The notes under the pieces were generated by a model that saw only the letters and a program-made list of their open reading frames with translations, was not told the DNA's origin and made no database searches. From an uncultured Bacilli bacterium (GTDB lineage Bacteria > Bacillota_I > Bacilli_A > RF39 > UBA660), in assembly GCA_934122275.1 (NCBI GenBank), contig CAKOWI010000003.1:101002-165001 (forward strand): a stretch of DNA of 64,000 bases, in the 5' to 3' direction. The number at the start of each line of letters is the position of its first letter. Within the stretch, counting starts at the first letter, position 1. Positions 6,891-16,445 of the stretch are shown in pieces. Both the position numbers and the translations under genes were made by a program.

Positions 6891-9586
6891 TGAAAAAAAG
6901 AGCAAAAAAGAATAATTCAAGCAGTAAACAAAGTAAGACAAGACCAAAATTAACTAGTAAGAAAAAAAGAATTATATTATGTATATTACTATTCTTAATT
7001 CTTATGTTTACAATTGCAGTAATTGGTTTTGTATCATACGTGGTAGTTAAGGCTCCTAAATTTAATCCTAATAACCTTAAGTTTACTCAAATGACTGAAC
7101 TTTATGATAGAGATAATAACTTAGTTATTAAGCTTGGTAATGAAAACAGAACTGAAATAGAATATGATGATTTACCAGAAGTACTAATTGATGCAATAGT
7201 TGCAACTGAAGATTCAAGATTTTTTGAACATAATGGTTTTGATTTATCTAGATTTGCGGTTGCTAGTGCAAAAAGATTAATTGGCAAAAATGGTGGTGGT
7301 GCATCTACCCTTACAATGCAAATTGTAAAAAACAATTATACTTCAAAGATTGATAAAGGTTTTGAAGGTATACTAAGAAAGTTCACAGATATATATATGG
7401 CTATATTTAAAGTTGAAAAAAAATATACAAAAAAAGATATATTAAAATTTTACGTTAATGACTCTTATCTAGGAAATGGTGCATATGGTGTTGAACAAGC
7501 GGCACAAAATTACTTTGGTAAATCTGTAAGTGAAATAAATTTAGCAGAAGCATCATTTTTAGCGGGTTTATTCCAAGCTCCAGGTGGCTATGATCCATAT
7601 AACTATCCAGAAAAAGCAGAGAAAAGAAGAAAAACAGTTCTTTACTTAATGCAAAGGCACGGATATATAACAAAAGAAGAAAGAGAAATAGCTGAAGCAA
7701 GACCAATAACTTCTTATATAAAAACTGAAAGAACTAATAATGAATATTCTGAATATCAAGGATATATTGATACAGTAGTAGAAGAATTAGAAAAACAATA
7801 TAACTTAAATCCATATACTACTCCGCTAAAGATATATACCGCAATGAATCGTAGTAAACAAGACTTTGTAAATAAAGTAATGAATGGTGAAGCTTGGAAC
7901 TGGGAAAATGATTTAGCTCAAGCTGGTGTTGTAATGACTGATTCTGCAAGTGGTGAAGTTTTAGCAGTTGGTGCAGGAAGAAATAAAAATACAAAACGTT
8001 CATTTAATTTTGCAACACAAACAAATAAGCAAGTTGGATCAACGGCAAAACCTATATTTGATTATGGACCAGCAGTTGAATACCTTGGTTGGGGAACAGT
8101 TAATTACATAAATGATGAACCTTGGAGCTATTCTAATGGTACACCAATGAATAACTCAGATGGTGGCTATAAAGGAATCCTTCCTATGTATCAAGCGCTT
8201 GGTTTATCAAGAAATATAACAGCACTTAAAACATTCCAGCAAGTTAGTAAAGAAGCTGGAAATGATAAAATAGTTAAGTTCGCAACAAGTCTTGGTATTA
8301 CCCCAGAAATAGAAAATGGCAAGATACATGAAGCACATAGTATTGGTGCATTTACTGGTAGTAAAAGTGGTAGTCTTAATAGTCCTATGACGATGGCTGG
8401 TGCTTACGGAGCATTCTCTAATGGAGGATATTACATTAAACCTCATACAATAACTAAGTTTATTTACAAAGAAACAGAAGAAGTTGTAGAAGCTAATAAA
8501 GAAAAAACTAGAGTCATGAATGATTCTACCGCTTACATAATAAGCTATGCTCTTAATTGGTCTGTTACAAACGGACTTGCAAGATCAGCTGGTAATATTG
8601 GTGGAGTTTCAGTAGCAGCTAAAACTGGTACAAGTAACTTTGATGATAAAACAATACGTGCAAAGGGTATATCTAGAAAAGCAGTTAATGATTTGTGGGT
8701 ATGTGGATTTACACCAAGTCAAACAATAACTTTCTGGTATGGATACAATAAATTATATAAAGAACATTATAGTACAACATCAACTTGGTCAATTCGTGAT
8801 AAATTTTACTACAATTTAGCTAATAACCTATTTGATAAAAATGGTGCAACATTTGAAGCACCAAGTAGTATTGAAGCAGTTGAAGTTGTAAAAAATTCTA
8901 TTCCTTTAAAGAAAGCTAGTGCATCTACTCCTGATTATATGAAAGTAACTGGATACTTTAGAAAAGATACAGGTCCAAAAGAAACCACTACAACATATGA
9001 TACTCTACCTTCTATAAGTGGATTAAAATCAAAAGCTAGTGGTAAAAACGTTACTCTTACATGGAATGGTATTAGTGCAGAAGATATGCTTAATTTAAAC
9101 TCAGATGAAAGTTTCGGAAGTTTAGGTTATGATATTTACGTTAAAGATGGAAGTAGCGGTACAGAAGTTTATGTAGGAACAACAACAGATAATAAGTACA
9201 CTCATACAACTAGTTACAATAACCCTATTTATGTTGTTTATACTGCTTATGCAAATTATAAAGCTAATAGAAGTAAGGGTGTTGAAACTAAGATTTCTAT
9301 AGCTGCTGATTTTGATGTTAAAGTACCTGATGGAGAAATAAAACAAGGTGAATTATTTACCGATAATAAGCCTATAATTGTATTATATAATTCAATAGAT
9401 GTAACTGATGATTGTAAGATTGAAACCATATCAAATACAGTTGATACAAGTAAGCCTGGTGTATATGAAATAAAATATAAAATAACTTATGAAGGCTCAT
9501 CAAAAATAGTTTCAAGAAAAATAACGGTTAAGGCAACATCAACAACATCTACTACAACGACATCATCTACTAAAACAGAAAACTAA
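6887..9586 (+). CDS. ponA: Class A penicillin-binding protein PBP1A (transglycosylase/transpeptidase)
   Basis: 899 aa. A basic cytoplasmic tail and one membrane anchor (about 29-53) precede a GT51 glycosyltransferase domain with the catalytic glutamate in ATEDSRFFEH (E108) and GASTLTMQ. The transpeptidase has the SxxK motif in GSTAKP (S385/K388), an SRN version of SxN and KTGTSN. The protein polymerises and cross-links peptidoglycan. After the catalytic domain come a fibronectin-III-like stretch (about 700-790), a second beta-rich domain (about 800-880) and a Ser/Thr-rich end (ATSTTSTTTTSSTKTEN), a longer tail than in many PBP1A. It overlaps recU and ends at a terminator. Confidence 0.95.
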   Translation: MMKKRAKKNNSSSKQSKTRPKLTSKKKRIILCILLFLILMFTIAVIGFVSYVVVKAPKFNPNNLKFTQMTELYDRDNNLVIKLGNENRTEIEYDDLPEVLIDAIVATEDSRFFEHNGFDLSRFAVASAKRLIGKNGGGASTLTMQIVKNNYTSKIDKGFEGILRKFTDIYMAIFKVEKKYTKKDILKFYVNDSYLGNGAYGVEQAAQNYFGKSVSEINLAEASFLAGLFQAPGGYDPYNYPEKAEKRRKTVLYLMQRHGYITKEEREIAEARPITSYIKTERTNNEYSEYQGYIDTVVEELEKQYNLNPYTTPLKIYTAMNRSKQDFVNKVMNGEAWNWENDLAQAGVVMTDSASGEVLAVGAGRNKNTKRSFNFATQTNKQVGSTAKPIFDYGPAVEYLGWGTVNYINDEPWSYSNGTPMNNSDGGYKGILPMYQALGLSRNITALKTFQQVSKEAGNDKIVKFATSLGITPEIENGKIHEAHSIGAFTGSKSGSLNSPMTMAGAYGAFSNGGYYIKPHTITKFIYKETEEVVEANKEKTRVMNDSTAYIISYALNWSVTNGLARSAGNIGGVSVAAKTGTSNFDDKTIRAKGISRKAVNDLWVCGFTPSQTITFWYGYNKLYKEHYSTTSTWSIRDKFYYNLANNLFDKNGATFEAPSSIEAVEVVKNSIPLKKASASTPDYMKVTGYFRKDTGPKETTTTYDTLPSISGLKSKASGKNVTLTWNGISAEDMLNLNSDESFGSLGYDIYVKDGSSGTEVYVGTTTDNKYTHTTSYNNPIYVVYTAYANYKANRSKGVETKISIAADFDVKVPDGEIKQGELFTDNKPIIVLYNSIDVTDDCKIETISNTVDTSKPGVYEIKYKITYEGSSKIVSRKITVKATSTTSTTTTSSTKTEN

Positions 9587-9613
9587 AAAAGAACATTTTA
9601 CTGTTCTTTTTTT
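9585..9613. terminator. Bidirectional terminator between ponA and dnaD
   Basis: Arms AAAAAAGAACA (9585-9595) and TGTTCTTTTTTT (9602-9613) with a six-base loop and T tracts in both directions. It separates two convergent genes. Confidence 0.8.
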
Positions 9614-9618
9614 ATTAC

Positions 9619-10263
9619 CTACTCATTTAACCAATCATACTCATAACATTCTTCTTGTTTTTCATCTTCTTTTTGCTTTTCTATTTTACTTATGTCAGAT
9701 GAATTTTTAATACCCTTTTTATTCCATTCATAAAGTATTTTATCTACATATCTTAAATTATTAACCCCGTTAAATACGGTTTCTTTTAATGCTGCTAATA
9801 TAAGATCATTAGATATACCAGATTCAATCCAACCAGATATTATTTCATATTCCATAGGTGATAGTGTACGTCCAAATTCTCTTTCAAATTCTTCATATAT
9901 ATCTTTTCTATCAATATCATTTTTAGACTCATTTAATATTTTTGAAAAAACAATATCATAAAAAGAACTGATATTAATTAATTCCTCTAAAACACCAAAA
10001 TCATTCTTTTTCATCTCTATTGATAAAAGTTTCTTACATTTTAAAACCGAAATAGCATCTAGTAGCTCTTTTTCATTTAAATTAATATCTTTCATTATAT
10101 TCTTATAATTAAATGAACTACCATTTTTACCATTTAACAAGTATATAAGTAAAATAAATGAGTTTATATCTAAATTTAAGTCCTTTGCATACGATAAAAC
10201 GTACTTAGGAAGTGTATAATGATTATCATTATTTAACTGCTCTAAAAGCTTTTCATTAAGCAT
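9619..10263 (-). CDS. dnaD: Replication initiation/primosome protein DnaD
   Basis: About 214 aa. DnaD remodels DNA and loads the helicase with DnaB and DnaI at oriC and at restart sites in low-GC Firmicutes. The N-terminal winged-helix DDBH1 domain (residues 1-100) is followed by the C-terminal DDBH2 domain with YEEFEREFGRTLSPMEYEIISGWI and the conserved IL.ALKE.V.NG..NLRYVDKILYEW. I use the ATG at 10263 because GAGGGTGAG precedes it; an in-frame TTG at 10281 lies upstream of that ribosome binding site. It is 29 bases after cca and probably in one transcript with it. Confidence 0.92.
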   Translation of the reverse strand: MLNEKLLEQLNNDNHYTLPKYVLSYAKDLNLDINSFILLIYLLNGKNGSSFNYKNIMKDINLNEKELLDAISVLKCKKLLSIEMKKNDFGVLEELINISSFYDIVFSKILNESKNDIDRKDIYEEFEREFGRTLSPMEYEIISGWIESGISNDLILAALKETVFNGVNNLRYVDKILYEWNKKGIKNSSDISKIEKQKEDEKQEECYEYDWLNE

Positions 10264-10292
10264 AAACTCACCCTCTTTCAAACAAAATTATA

Positions 10293-11390
10293 TCATACAT
10301 GCTTATATGTATCAATTATATACAATTTAATTTTCTCATAATCATTATCTAACTGTTTAGTTAGTATCTTATCTTCTACGTCATTCATTATTATCTTTAT
10401 TATCTTCTTATCACTAGGATTAACTATTTCAATTATATCCTTACCATTTATTACAATATCTGAAGATTTTTTTATTGGCAAATTATCATATCTTTCATGT
10501 ATACTAACCTCATTTATACCTAGTATCTGTGCTGCTATATAACAAACATAATTACCATATTTATATATATCCCTATCAGTTATTTTACCACTTTTAACTA
10601 GTTTCTTTATTTTATCTATGTATTCTTTTTCATTTGTTGTAAATTCATAATTAGAATCTGGATTAATTTGAGCCCAAATACCTATAGTATCATTTGTTTT
10701 TACTATATTTCTTGGAATCTTTATGTTTAAATACTTTTCTATTCCGTACTTTTTTATTTTATTTAATCCCTTTAAAATATTAGGAGATAAAAATATTCTA
10801 TTTAGTTCCTGTTTTTTTCTATAAAAAGATAACTTATTAAGTAATTTTCTATTTTGAATTATTGCTCTTTTTAATTCACCACTAATCTCAAAATCAAGTT
10901 CAGTTGAAAATCTAATTGCTCTTAATATTCTAAGTGCATCTTCTGACAATCTTTTTTTTGAATTACCAACGGTTTTTATGACCCTACTATTTATATCATT
11001 CATACCATTTAATAAATCTATTATATTTCCACCTTTATCCATGCATAAAGTATTCATGGTAAAATCACGTCTTTTTAAATCAACAATTAACTTATCTGTA
11101 TACTCTATCTTAGATGGTGTTCTTCCATTATTGTACTCAAAATCCATTCTGTAAGTTGTAATTTCAAAATCTATCTTTTTATATTTCAAATGTACAGATC
11201 CATACTGTTCAAATGGTAATTTAACTTCCTTAAATAATTCTTTTACCTCTTTTGGAGTAGCATTAGTACATATATCAACGTCCATACTATTTCTTTTTAA
11301 AATCAAATCCCTTACAAAACCACCTACTATATAAGCTTCATATCCGTTTTGATCAAATATATTTATTAATTCTAAAGCCTTTTCTAACAA
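10293..11390 (-). CDS. cca: CCA-adding enzyme / tRNA nucleotidyltransferase
   Basis: About 365 aa. It repairs or adds the 3' CCA of tRNAs from CTP and ATP. The class II nucleotidyltransferase head shows IVGGFVRDLILKR, the metal site MDVDI, RRDFTMN and the RALRAIR-type motif (DALRILRAIRFSTELDFEI). The helical body and tail are AT-rich and divergent, and no HD domain is evident. I choose a TTG start at 11390 because GGTGAT lies just before it; the longer reading frame would begin inside a TTGATA/TATAAT promoter-like stretch. Confidence 0.9.
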   Translation of the reverse strand: MLEKALELINIFDQNGYEAYIVGGFVRDLILKRNSMDVDICTNATPKEVKELFKEVKLPFEQYGSVHLKYKKIDFEITTYRMDFEYNNGRTPSKIEYTDKLIVDLKRRDFTMNTLCMDKGGNIIDLLNGMNDINSRVIKTVGNSKKRLSEDALRILRAIRFSTELDFEISGELKRAIIQNRKLLNKLSFYRKKQELNRIFLSPNILKGLNKIKKYGIEKYLNIKIPRNIVKTNDTIGIWAQINPDSNYEFTTNEKEYIDKIKKLVKSGKITDRDIYKYGNYVCYIAAQILGINEVSIHERYDNLPIKKSSDIVINGKDIIEIVNPSDKKIIKIIMNDVEDKILTKQLDNDYEKIKLYIIDTYKHV

Positions 11391-11425
11391 GTTTATCACC
11401 AATATAATTATAGCACTTATCAAAC

Positions 11426-11450
11426 AAAAAAAGCCATATAAATGGCCTTT
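11426..11450 (-). terminator. Terminator downstream of the HU gene
   Basis: On the minus strand GCCATTTATATGGC (complement of 11433-11446) is followed by seven T residues, just after the HU stop codon. Confidence 0.7.
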
Positions 11451-11454
11451 ATTA

Positions 11455-11730
11455 TTACTTATTTACAGCTTCTTTTAATTTAGAACCAGCTTTAAAAGTA
11501 GCAGCTGTTCTAGCAGCGATAGAAACTTTTTCTCCAGTTTTTGGATTACGTCCTTCTTTTGCAGCTCTTTGTGATGTTGCAAATGTACCAAATCCAACTA
11601 AAGAAACTTTTTCTCCCTTAGCTAGTGCTTCAGTAATACTTTCAACTGTTGCATCTAATGCACGTGATGCATCAGCTTTTGTTAAACCAGCTTTTTCAGC
11701 TATCATTTCTACTAATTGTTGTTTTGTCAT
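11455..11730 (-). CDS. hup: DNA-binding protein HU
   Basis: 91 aa, the standard HU length. It is a nucleoid protein that bends and compacts DNA as a dimer. Full-length match to the family: the N-terminal helices MTKQQLVEMIAEKAGLTKADA, GEKVSLVGFGTF, and the beta arm with the RNPKTGE signature. ATG follows GGAGG. The gene is flanked by a terminator and by a roughly 100-base leader containing a TATAAT. A seven-base inverted repeat (TTGTAAG/CTTACAA) lies in that leader at 11752-11779. Confidence 0.97.
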   Translation of the reverse strand: MTKQQLVEMIAEKAGLTKADASRALDATVESITEALAKGEKVSLVGFGTFATSQRAAKEGRNPKTGEKVSIAARTAATFKAGSKLKEAVNK

Positions 11731-11835
11731 AAAAAACCTCCAAATTTTTAATTGTAAGCTTTACTCTATACTTACAATATAAGAGTAACATTTTTATTAT
11801 AATATTTCAAGCTTTTTTTATATTTTTCTCTTATT

Positions 11836-12372
11836 TTATAAGGGTTTTAGAGTATTTAAGTCATATTCTAATACTAATCTTTTACTTTTATTATTTTTAT
11901 CACAAGTAATAAGTATAAGTTTTTTCTTTCTATTAGTATTTAATATGTCTACATATGTATCATCTATCACATATTTTCTTTTTAATATATATGTAGCTTT
12001 ATGTTTGTTTTTATATAAAAAACATGCATCATTTATTTTTATTTCATCTAATCTATTAAAATAAGTACCAAACCCTAAACCTGAATGACCAAGTATGATT
12101 ATAGTATCATCATAATTATCATTGTTATAATAAACTAATGACTTATTTAGGTTCTTAAAATTAGCATCAGTTTTTATAACACTATTATAAAGATTTATAC
12201 TAGGAATACTTAATATCATTTTATCTTCATAATTATATTTCGATTCATTTTTATAATACGTACTAATAAATGTCTTATCTTTGTAATTTAGATTTATTAT
12301 ATTAAATATATTATATGAAAATAATAGAATTGCTATAACTTTAAGTATTAATTTAACTTTTCTTCTTATCAT
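11836..12372 (-). CDS. Sortase, dedicated to the adjacent LPNTG protein
   Basis: 178 aa membrane-anchored transpeptidase that cleaves sorting signals and links proteins to the wall or to each other. There is an N-terminal span (about 8-28). The catalytic triad is recognisable as H96 in LGHSG, C157 in LILITCD and R165 in KSKRLVLEY. The small size and lack of a C-terminal span suggest a class D or E-like enzyme, but the class is uncertain. Its start lies inside the 3' end of the upstream adhesin gene (20-base overlap), so the pair is very likely translationally coupled and functionally matched. Confidence 0.85.
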   Translation of the reverse strand: MIRRKVKLILKVIAILLFSYNIFNIINLNYKDKTFISTYYKNESKYNYEDKMILSIPSINLYNSVIKTDANFKNLNKSLVYYNNDNYDDTIIILGHSGLGFGTYFNRLDEIKINDACFLYKNKHKATYILKRKYVIDDTYVDILNTNRKKKLILITCDKNNKSKRLVLEYDLNTLKPL

Positions 12373-13789
12373 ACGAAAATAAATATAATAAAAACGGAAT
12401 TACAAAGACATAATTAGATAAAATGTTTTTACCAGTATTTGGTAACTTTTCTATCTTATGGTTTACCAATGTAATTACCCTATCATCACTATTTTCATCT
12501 ATATCTATAATAACATCTGATACTTTATCTACATTATCAGGTGATGTAATTTGTTTTAATGTATATTTACCATATATTAACTCAAGGTTTATTATTCCAT
12601 CACTATTAGTATAATTTTCATTTATAAGGTTATTATCAGCATCATATAACCTAAATAAGATATTGGCTTCTTTAGTACAAATATTATTATCATCTAATAT
12701 TTTATTTATAGTAATTTTATTTTTTATAATTTCTTCATAAGACTTTACTTTAATATCATAATCATCACTATCTATTAATACATCTATAACTTCATCATTA
12801 AGTTTATAACCAAGACTTGGTACTAACTCCTTAATTTTATAGGTACCCTTTTTTAAATTAGTAAATTCTAAAATACCATCTTTGTTAGTTTTTTTCTTTT
12901 CTATAATATTATTATTACTATCATATAATGCATATACAGCATTTTCTAATAAAGCATATTTAGATATAGGATTATTATTTTTTGTTTCACTATCTAATTT
13001 TTCTAGTTCTATCTTTCCATATTCTCCTATTACATTATAATTTTTTTCATAGTTATATGCATATTCAAAAGTACCTATGGTTTGAAAACCATCTTTATAA
13101 TAAAATATTGTACTTTTTTTGTTATTAGTTCTTTTTAAAGTAAACTTGTTATTTTTAGAATTAATGTCTATTTTTATCTTATTACCATCTTTTGTAACGT
13201 TTTGATTATCAGCTACCTCATACTCATTTAAGATTTTATTGCTATCATCAATAATTACTTGATCTCCAATTACGTAAGTTTTCTTAAAATTAAATTCTGG
13301 AGCAACCTCATATTTGTTAACTAAAGATAGTATTTCATTCTTATATGCATCAATATTTATGATATTTCCACCATATTTAGCATCAGTCCACCACACATTT
13401 TGTACTCCCTGTTCACGCCATATTAACTCTTGTGCTGCCATATAATATTCTTTTGTATTATGATTACCATATCCATACCCGTAATAGCCAATTAGGCTTA
13501 GTTTTTTAATGTTTGAGCCAGCTATTTTAGTATCATTTATATCATATGTTGATGAGTAATATGATCCTTTTGATGCTGTAATTCCAGGTTCCATACAATA
13601 TGCTATTTTTCCATTAGCGGTTATCATAGCTAAATTAGTTATATGGTCACTATCATTTCTATATTGATGTGCAAATATGGTTCTATCCAAATTCCAATCA
13701 ATATATGAATCTAACTCTCCTGCCCTAAAACTATTTAGTGGTATTAGTGCTACTATTAATGCAACAATTAAAAAAATCTTTTTCTTCAT
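12353..13789 (-). CDS. LPNTG-anchored surface adhesin with thioester-type head and Cna-B/SpaA-like repeats
   Basis: 478 aa. A signal peptide covers residues 1-23. The head (about 25-165) contains AYCMEPG (Cys65) and MAAQELIW (Gln120), the Cys/Gln pair that forms an internal thioester in Gram-positive TED adhesins. Two prealbumin-like domains follow (about 260-350, starting GKIELEKLDSET, and 355-440, starting ITINKILDD), with lysine and glutamate positions compatible with isopeptide bonds. It ends with LPNTG (449-453), a hydrophobic span and KKK, a classical cell-wall sorting signal. Known TED proteins bind host targets covalently; that function is inferred. ATG follows GAAAGGAG. The adjacent sortase overlaps it. 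Confidence 0.85.
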   Translation of the reverse strand: MKKKIFLIVALIVALIPLNSFRAGELDSYIDWNLDRTIFAHQYRNDSDHITNLAMITANGKIAYCMEPGITASKGSYYSSTYDINDTKIAGSNIKKLSLIGYYGYGYGNHNTKEYYMAAQELIWREQGVQNVWWTDAKYGGNIINIDAYKNEILSLVNKYEVAPEFNFKKTYVIGDQVIIDDSNKILNEYEVADNQNVTKDGNKIKIDINSKNNKFTLKRTNNKKSTIFYYKDGFQTIGTFEYAYNYEKNYNVIGEYGKIELEKLDSETKNNNPISKYALLENAVYALYDSNNNIIEKKKTNKDGILEFTNLKKGTYKIKELVPSLGYKLNDEVIDVLIDSDDYDIKVKSYEEIIKNKITINKILDDNNICTKEANILFRLYDADNNLINENYTNSDGIINLELIYGKYTLKQITSPDNVDKVSDVIIDIDENSDDRVITLVNHKIEKLPNTGKNILSNYVFVIPFLLYLFSYDKKKS

Positions 13790-13860
13790 GTCTTTCTCCT
13801 TTCAAATTAATGACGCTTACTATACTCATAATCAATGTAGAAAAAGCTCGAAAAAGAAAA

Positions 13861-13884
13861 AGATTATGAAATTTTTTCATAATC
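13861..13884. promoter_or_regulatory. Palindrome in the divergent promoter region between adhesin and glycopolymer genes
   Basis: Perfect ten-base arms GATTATGAAA and TTTCATAATC separated by four T residues. It lies between two divergently transcribed genes, so a transcription terminator is not expected there. It could be an operator or a 5'-UTR hairpin. No protein can be assigned to it. Confidence 0.4.
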
Positions 13885-13948
13885 ATTATATATTTTTTAA
13901 ATATTAAGATTAAAATATATGTTACAATATCTTAAATAGGAGGATAAA

Positions 13949-15601
13949 ATGAAAGAAAAATTAAAAAATATACTGAAAAATATTAACTTACTAGATATCA
14001 TATCAATATTAATAATTTCTAGCTGCTTTGCGTTATCAAAAGACCTAATAAATGATAAAACTCTATCACTATCATTTGGTTTGTTTTTAAGATTTGCTGG
14101 TTTTACTACATTATTCTTTTTTATGTTTTTGTTTTTTAGAATAGCATTAGAAAAATTATCAAAATCAAGAAAAAAAATTAAAATTATTGATAAAATCATG
14201 TGCAATAAAAAAGGGTTCTTAATAATTGCTACAATTATTTTTATATGTTGGTTACCCTTTTTATTGATGTTATACCCTGGAACTTGCATAAATGATACAT
14301 GGAGTCAATTAGCTAGTGTTATAAGACTTAAAAGTGGACAGTGGAGCATGAGCGCAAATAACCCTGTACTTGATACCGTATATATGTCACTTATTATTCT
14401 ACCAATCGTTTATAAATTTGGTAATTGGCATTTAGCAATATTTGTATATGTATTAGTTCAAGCTGTGATTACATCTTTGGTATTTTCTTATTCTATAATA
14501 TACGTAAAAGAAAAATTAAAGTTAAATAATAAATTAATTTTATTGCTATTTTTGATATACATATTATGTCCAATATATGTATCAAGTGTTCAAACTGTAT
14601 CAAAGGATGCTTTATCCGCTTGGATATATTTGCTATTTACTATTCAGTTCATTGAAATAGTAAGAACAAAGGGTAATTATTTTAATAATTCTAAAAATAT
14701 GCTTATACATATAATAACAGTTATAATATGTATTTTATCAAAAAAGACAGAATCATATATAATAATATTTTCATATATACCATTACTAATCATATATAGA
14801 AAAAAAATAAAATATTTAATAATTCCATTTATAACAACCTGTCTTGTTTCATTTATTATTCTACCTGTATTTAATATGACGTTTACTATATCAAAAAGTG
14901 GAAAACAAGAAATGTATTCTCTACCTTTTCAAATGACCGCAAGATACGTTAAATATAATAGTAAAAAGGTAACACAAGAAGAAAAAATCATAATTGATAA
15001 AGTACTTAATTATGATGAACTTAGCATACTTTATAACCCTACCGATGCTGATCCTGTAAAGAAATATAGTCAAAAAGGAAAAGATTCAGATTATATAGAA
15101 TATTTAAAGGTTTGGTTTAAACAAGGAATAAAGGATCCTAAAACATATGTCAATGCTATTAGTTGCCATATTTCTGGATGGTTTTCAACTGTAGAATATA
15201 AACCATTATTAAATATGGATTGGCATAATCAAATTAATAATTCCAATATACCAGAAAATATTACTAAAAGAAATAATATTTCATATAAGACTTATACTTT
15301 ATATAATAAAACATACGATTTTATTTATAACTTGCCAATTATAAAAATATTTTTATCTTATGGATTTTATGCAACATTTATGCCTTTGTTTATAATTCTA
15401 ACATTATTAAAAAATAAAAAATATAAATTACTACCTTCATGTATTCCTTTAATGATATCAATAATTATAGGATGTTATCTTGCACCTGTATCTATAAGCT
15501 TAGAAGGATTAAGATATTTATACCCTATTACTTATACACTTCCGATACTATTAATGCTAGTTGCGTACTCCTATAATGCCAATTCAAAAAGTAATGCATA
15601 G
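13949..15601 (+). CDS. Polytopic membrane protein, DUF6020-like
   Basis: 550 aa with about a dozen hydrophobic segments and an extracytoplasmic loop near residues 310-450. The stretch PGTCINDTWSQ... and the aspartate- and tryptophan-containing loop after the fourth span resemble DUF6020 proteins found beside polysaccharide genes. A GT-C-type glycosyltransferase that uses lipid-linked sugars is a reasonable guess but unproven. ATG follows TAGGAGG. It is divergent from the adhesin gene and convergent with the rest of the glycopolymer cluster. Confidence 0.6.
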   Translation: MKEKLKNILKNINLLDIISILIISSCFALSKDLINDKTLSLSFGLFLRFAGFTTLFFFMFLFFRIALEKLSKSRKKIKIIDKIMCNKKGFLIIATIIFICWLPFLLMLYPGTCINDTWSQLASVIRLKSGQWSMSANNPVLDTVYMSLIILPIVYKFGNWHLAIFVYVLVQAVITSLVFSYSIIYVKEKLKLNNKLILLLFLIYILCPIYVSSVQTVSKDALSAWIYLLFTIQFIEIVRTKGNYFNNSKNMLIHIITVIICILSKKTESYIIIFSYIPLLIIYRKKIKYLIIPFITTCLVSFIILPVFNMTFTISKSGKQEMYSLPFQMTARYVKYNSKKVTQEEKIIIDKVLNYDELSILYNPTDADPVKKYSQKGKDSDYIEYLKVWFKQGIKDPKTYVNAISCHISGWFSTVEYKPLLNMDWHNQINNSNIPENITKRNNISYKTYTLYNKTYDFIYNLPIIKIFLSYGFYATFMPLFIILTLLKNKKYKLLPSCIPLMISIIIGCYLAPVSISLEGLRYLYPITYTLPILLMLVAYSYNANSKSNA

Positions 15602-15602
15602 A

Positions 15603-15638
15603 AAAAATACATTTTCATTAAAAAGAAAATGTATTTTT
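15603..15638. terminator. Bidirectional terminator
   Basis: Perfect 14-base arms AAAAATACATTTTC and GAAAATGTATTTTT with an eight-base loop, between two convergent genes. Confidence 0.8.
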
Positions 15639-15648
15639 AAATTATTTA

Positions 15649-16002
15649 TTATTTACCAATATTTACGATAAAAATACCAACCATTATTATTATTGAACCT
15701 ATTATACCAAGTGTTGTTACACTCTCATTTAAAATAAATATAGATAATATATATATTCCAATGTATGATATTGCAGTCATTAATGGATATATAAACGTCA
15801 AATCAAATTTTGGTAATATTAACATATACATTAAAAAGCTAAATAGGTAACAAAATAATCCTGCAATTGATACTAAACTTAGTTTAATATTTAGTGCATT
15901 ATTTTTTATTTCTAAAATAAAGTTACTATTAGCTCCCTTTTTATATAAAATTAATCCAGAAACCGTTAATATTAAATATATAACAATTAAAACATACTTC
16001 AT
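15649..16002 (-). CDS. Small EamA/SMR-like membrane transporter
   Basis: About 117 aa with four transmembrane segments and the small-multidrug-resistance/EamA style ending (FILNESVTTLGIIGSIIIMVGIFIVN). Similar small proteins in polysaccharide loci act as flippases for lipid-linked sugars (ArnE/ArnF type). That role fits the neighbouring glycosyltransferase and DUF2304 genes but is inferred. Start ATG at 16002 behind AAAGGAAAGGAA. A GTG at 16050 with GAGAGG would add 16 charged residues and is also possible. Confidence 0.65.
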   Translation of the reverse strand: MKYVLIVIYLILTVSGLILYKKGANSNFILEIKNNALNIKLSLVSIAGLFCYLFSFLMYMLILPKFDLTFIYPLMTAISYIGIYILSIFILNESVTTLGIIGSIIIMVGIFIVNIGK

Positions 16003-16103
16003 AGATGATTCCTTTCCTTTTTTCTTTTGAATATTTAAATCCTTTTTCACATTAAACCTCTCAATTAATATTTTTCATAAATTTTGCACCTAAAGACATA
16101 AAA

Positions 16104-16445
16104 TTATTTATCATTTTTTTGTTTAAGTAAAGATATTTCTTGAACAAGTAATGTTATTTTCTTGTTTTGATCAGAAACTATTATAGTAAGAGCCATTGTC
16201 AAAAATAATAATAATGATATTATAATTGCAATTACCAAATTAGAAAGAGTTTTAAACCCTATTAAATTTGCAACAAACTCAATAATAGATGGAAATATTG
16301 AAAGAATCAGTATGATTATTGCACAAAAATACCATAATAATGAATACTTAATCGGTATTTTACCATTTCTAAGTACATACGTAGTAACAACAATTAATGA
16401 AATTGAAAATATCAAAAGAGAAATTCTTAAAATTACTGACATCAT
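16104..16445 (-). CDS. DUF2304 membrane protein
   Basis: 113 aa with three transmembrane segments and a charged C-terminal helix (LLVQEISLLKQKNDK). The arrangement and the R.GKIPIKYSLLWYF loop are those of DUF2304 proteins, which usually sit next to a dolichyl-phosphate-mannose-synthase-like GT2 and may help anchor it. The ATG overlaps the TGA of the upstream GT2 gene (ATGA), so the two are translationally coupled. Confidence 0.75.
   Translation of the reverse strand: MMSVILRISLLIFSISLIVVTTYVLRNGKIPIKYSLLWYFCAIIILILSIFPSIIEFVANLIGFKTLSNLVIAIIISLLLFLTMALTIIVSDQNKKITLLVQEISLLKQKNDK

Noticed and set aside
13897..14289. 130-codon open frame on the minus strand opposite the start of the DUF6020-like gene
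   Set aside because: It lies inside a well-supported membrane-protein gene with a strong ribosome binding site. The antisense frame has low-complexity, AT-driven composition and no supporting signals.
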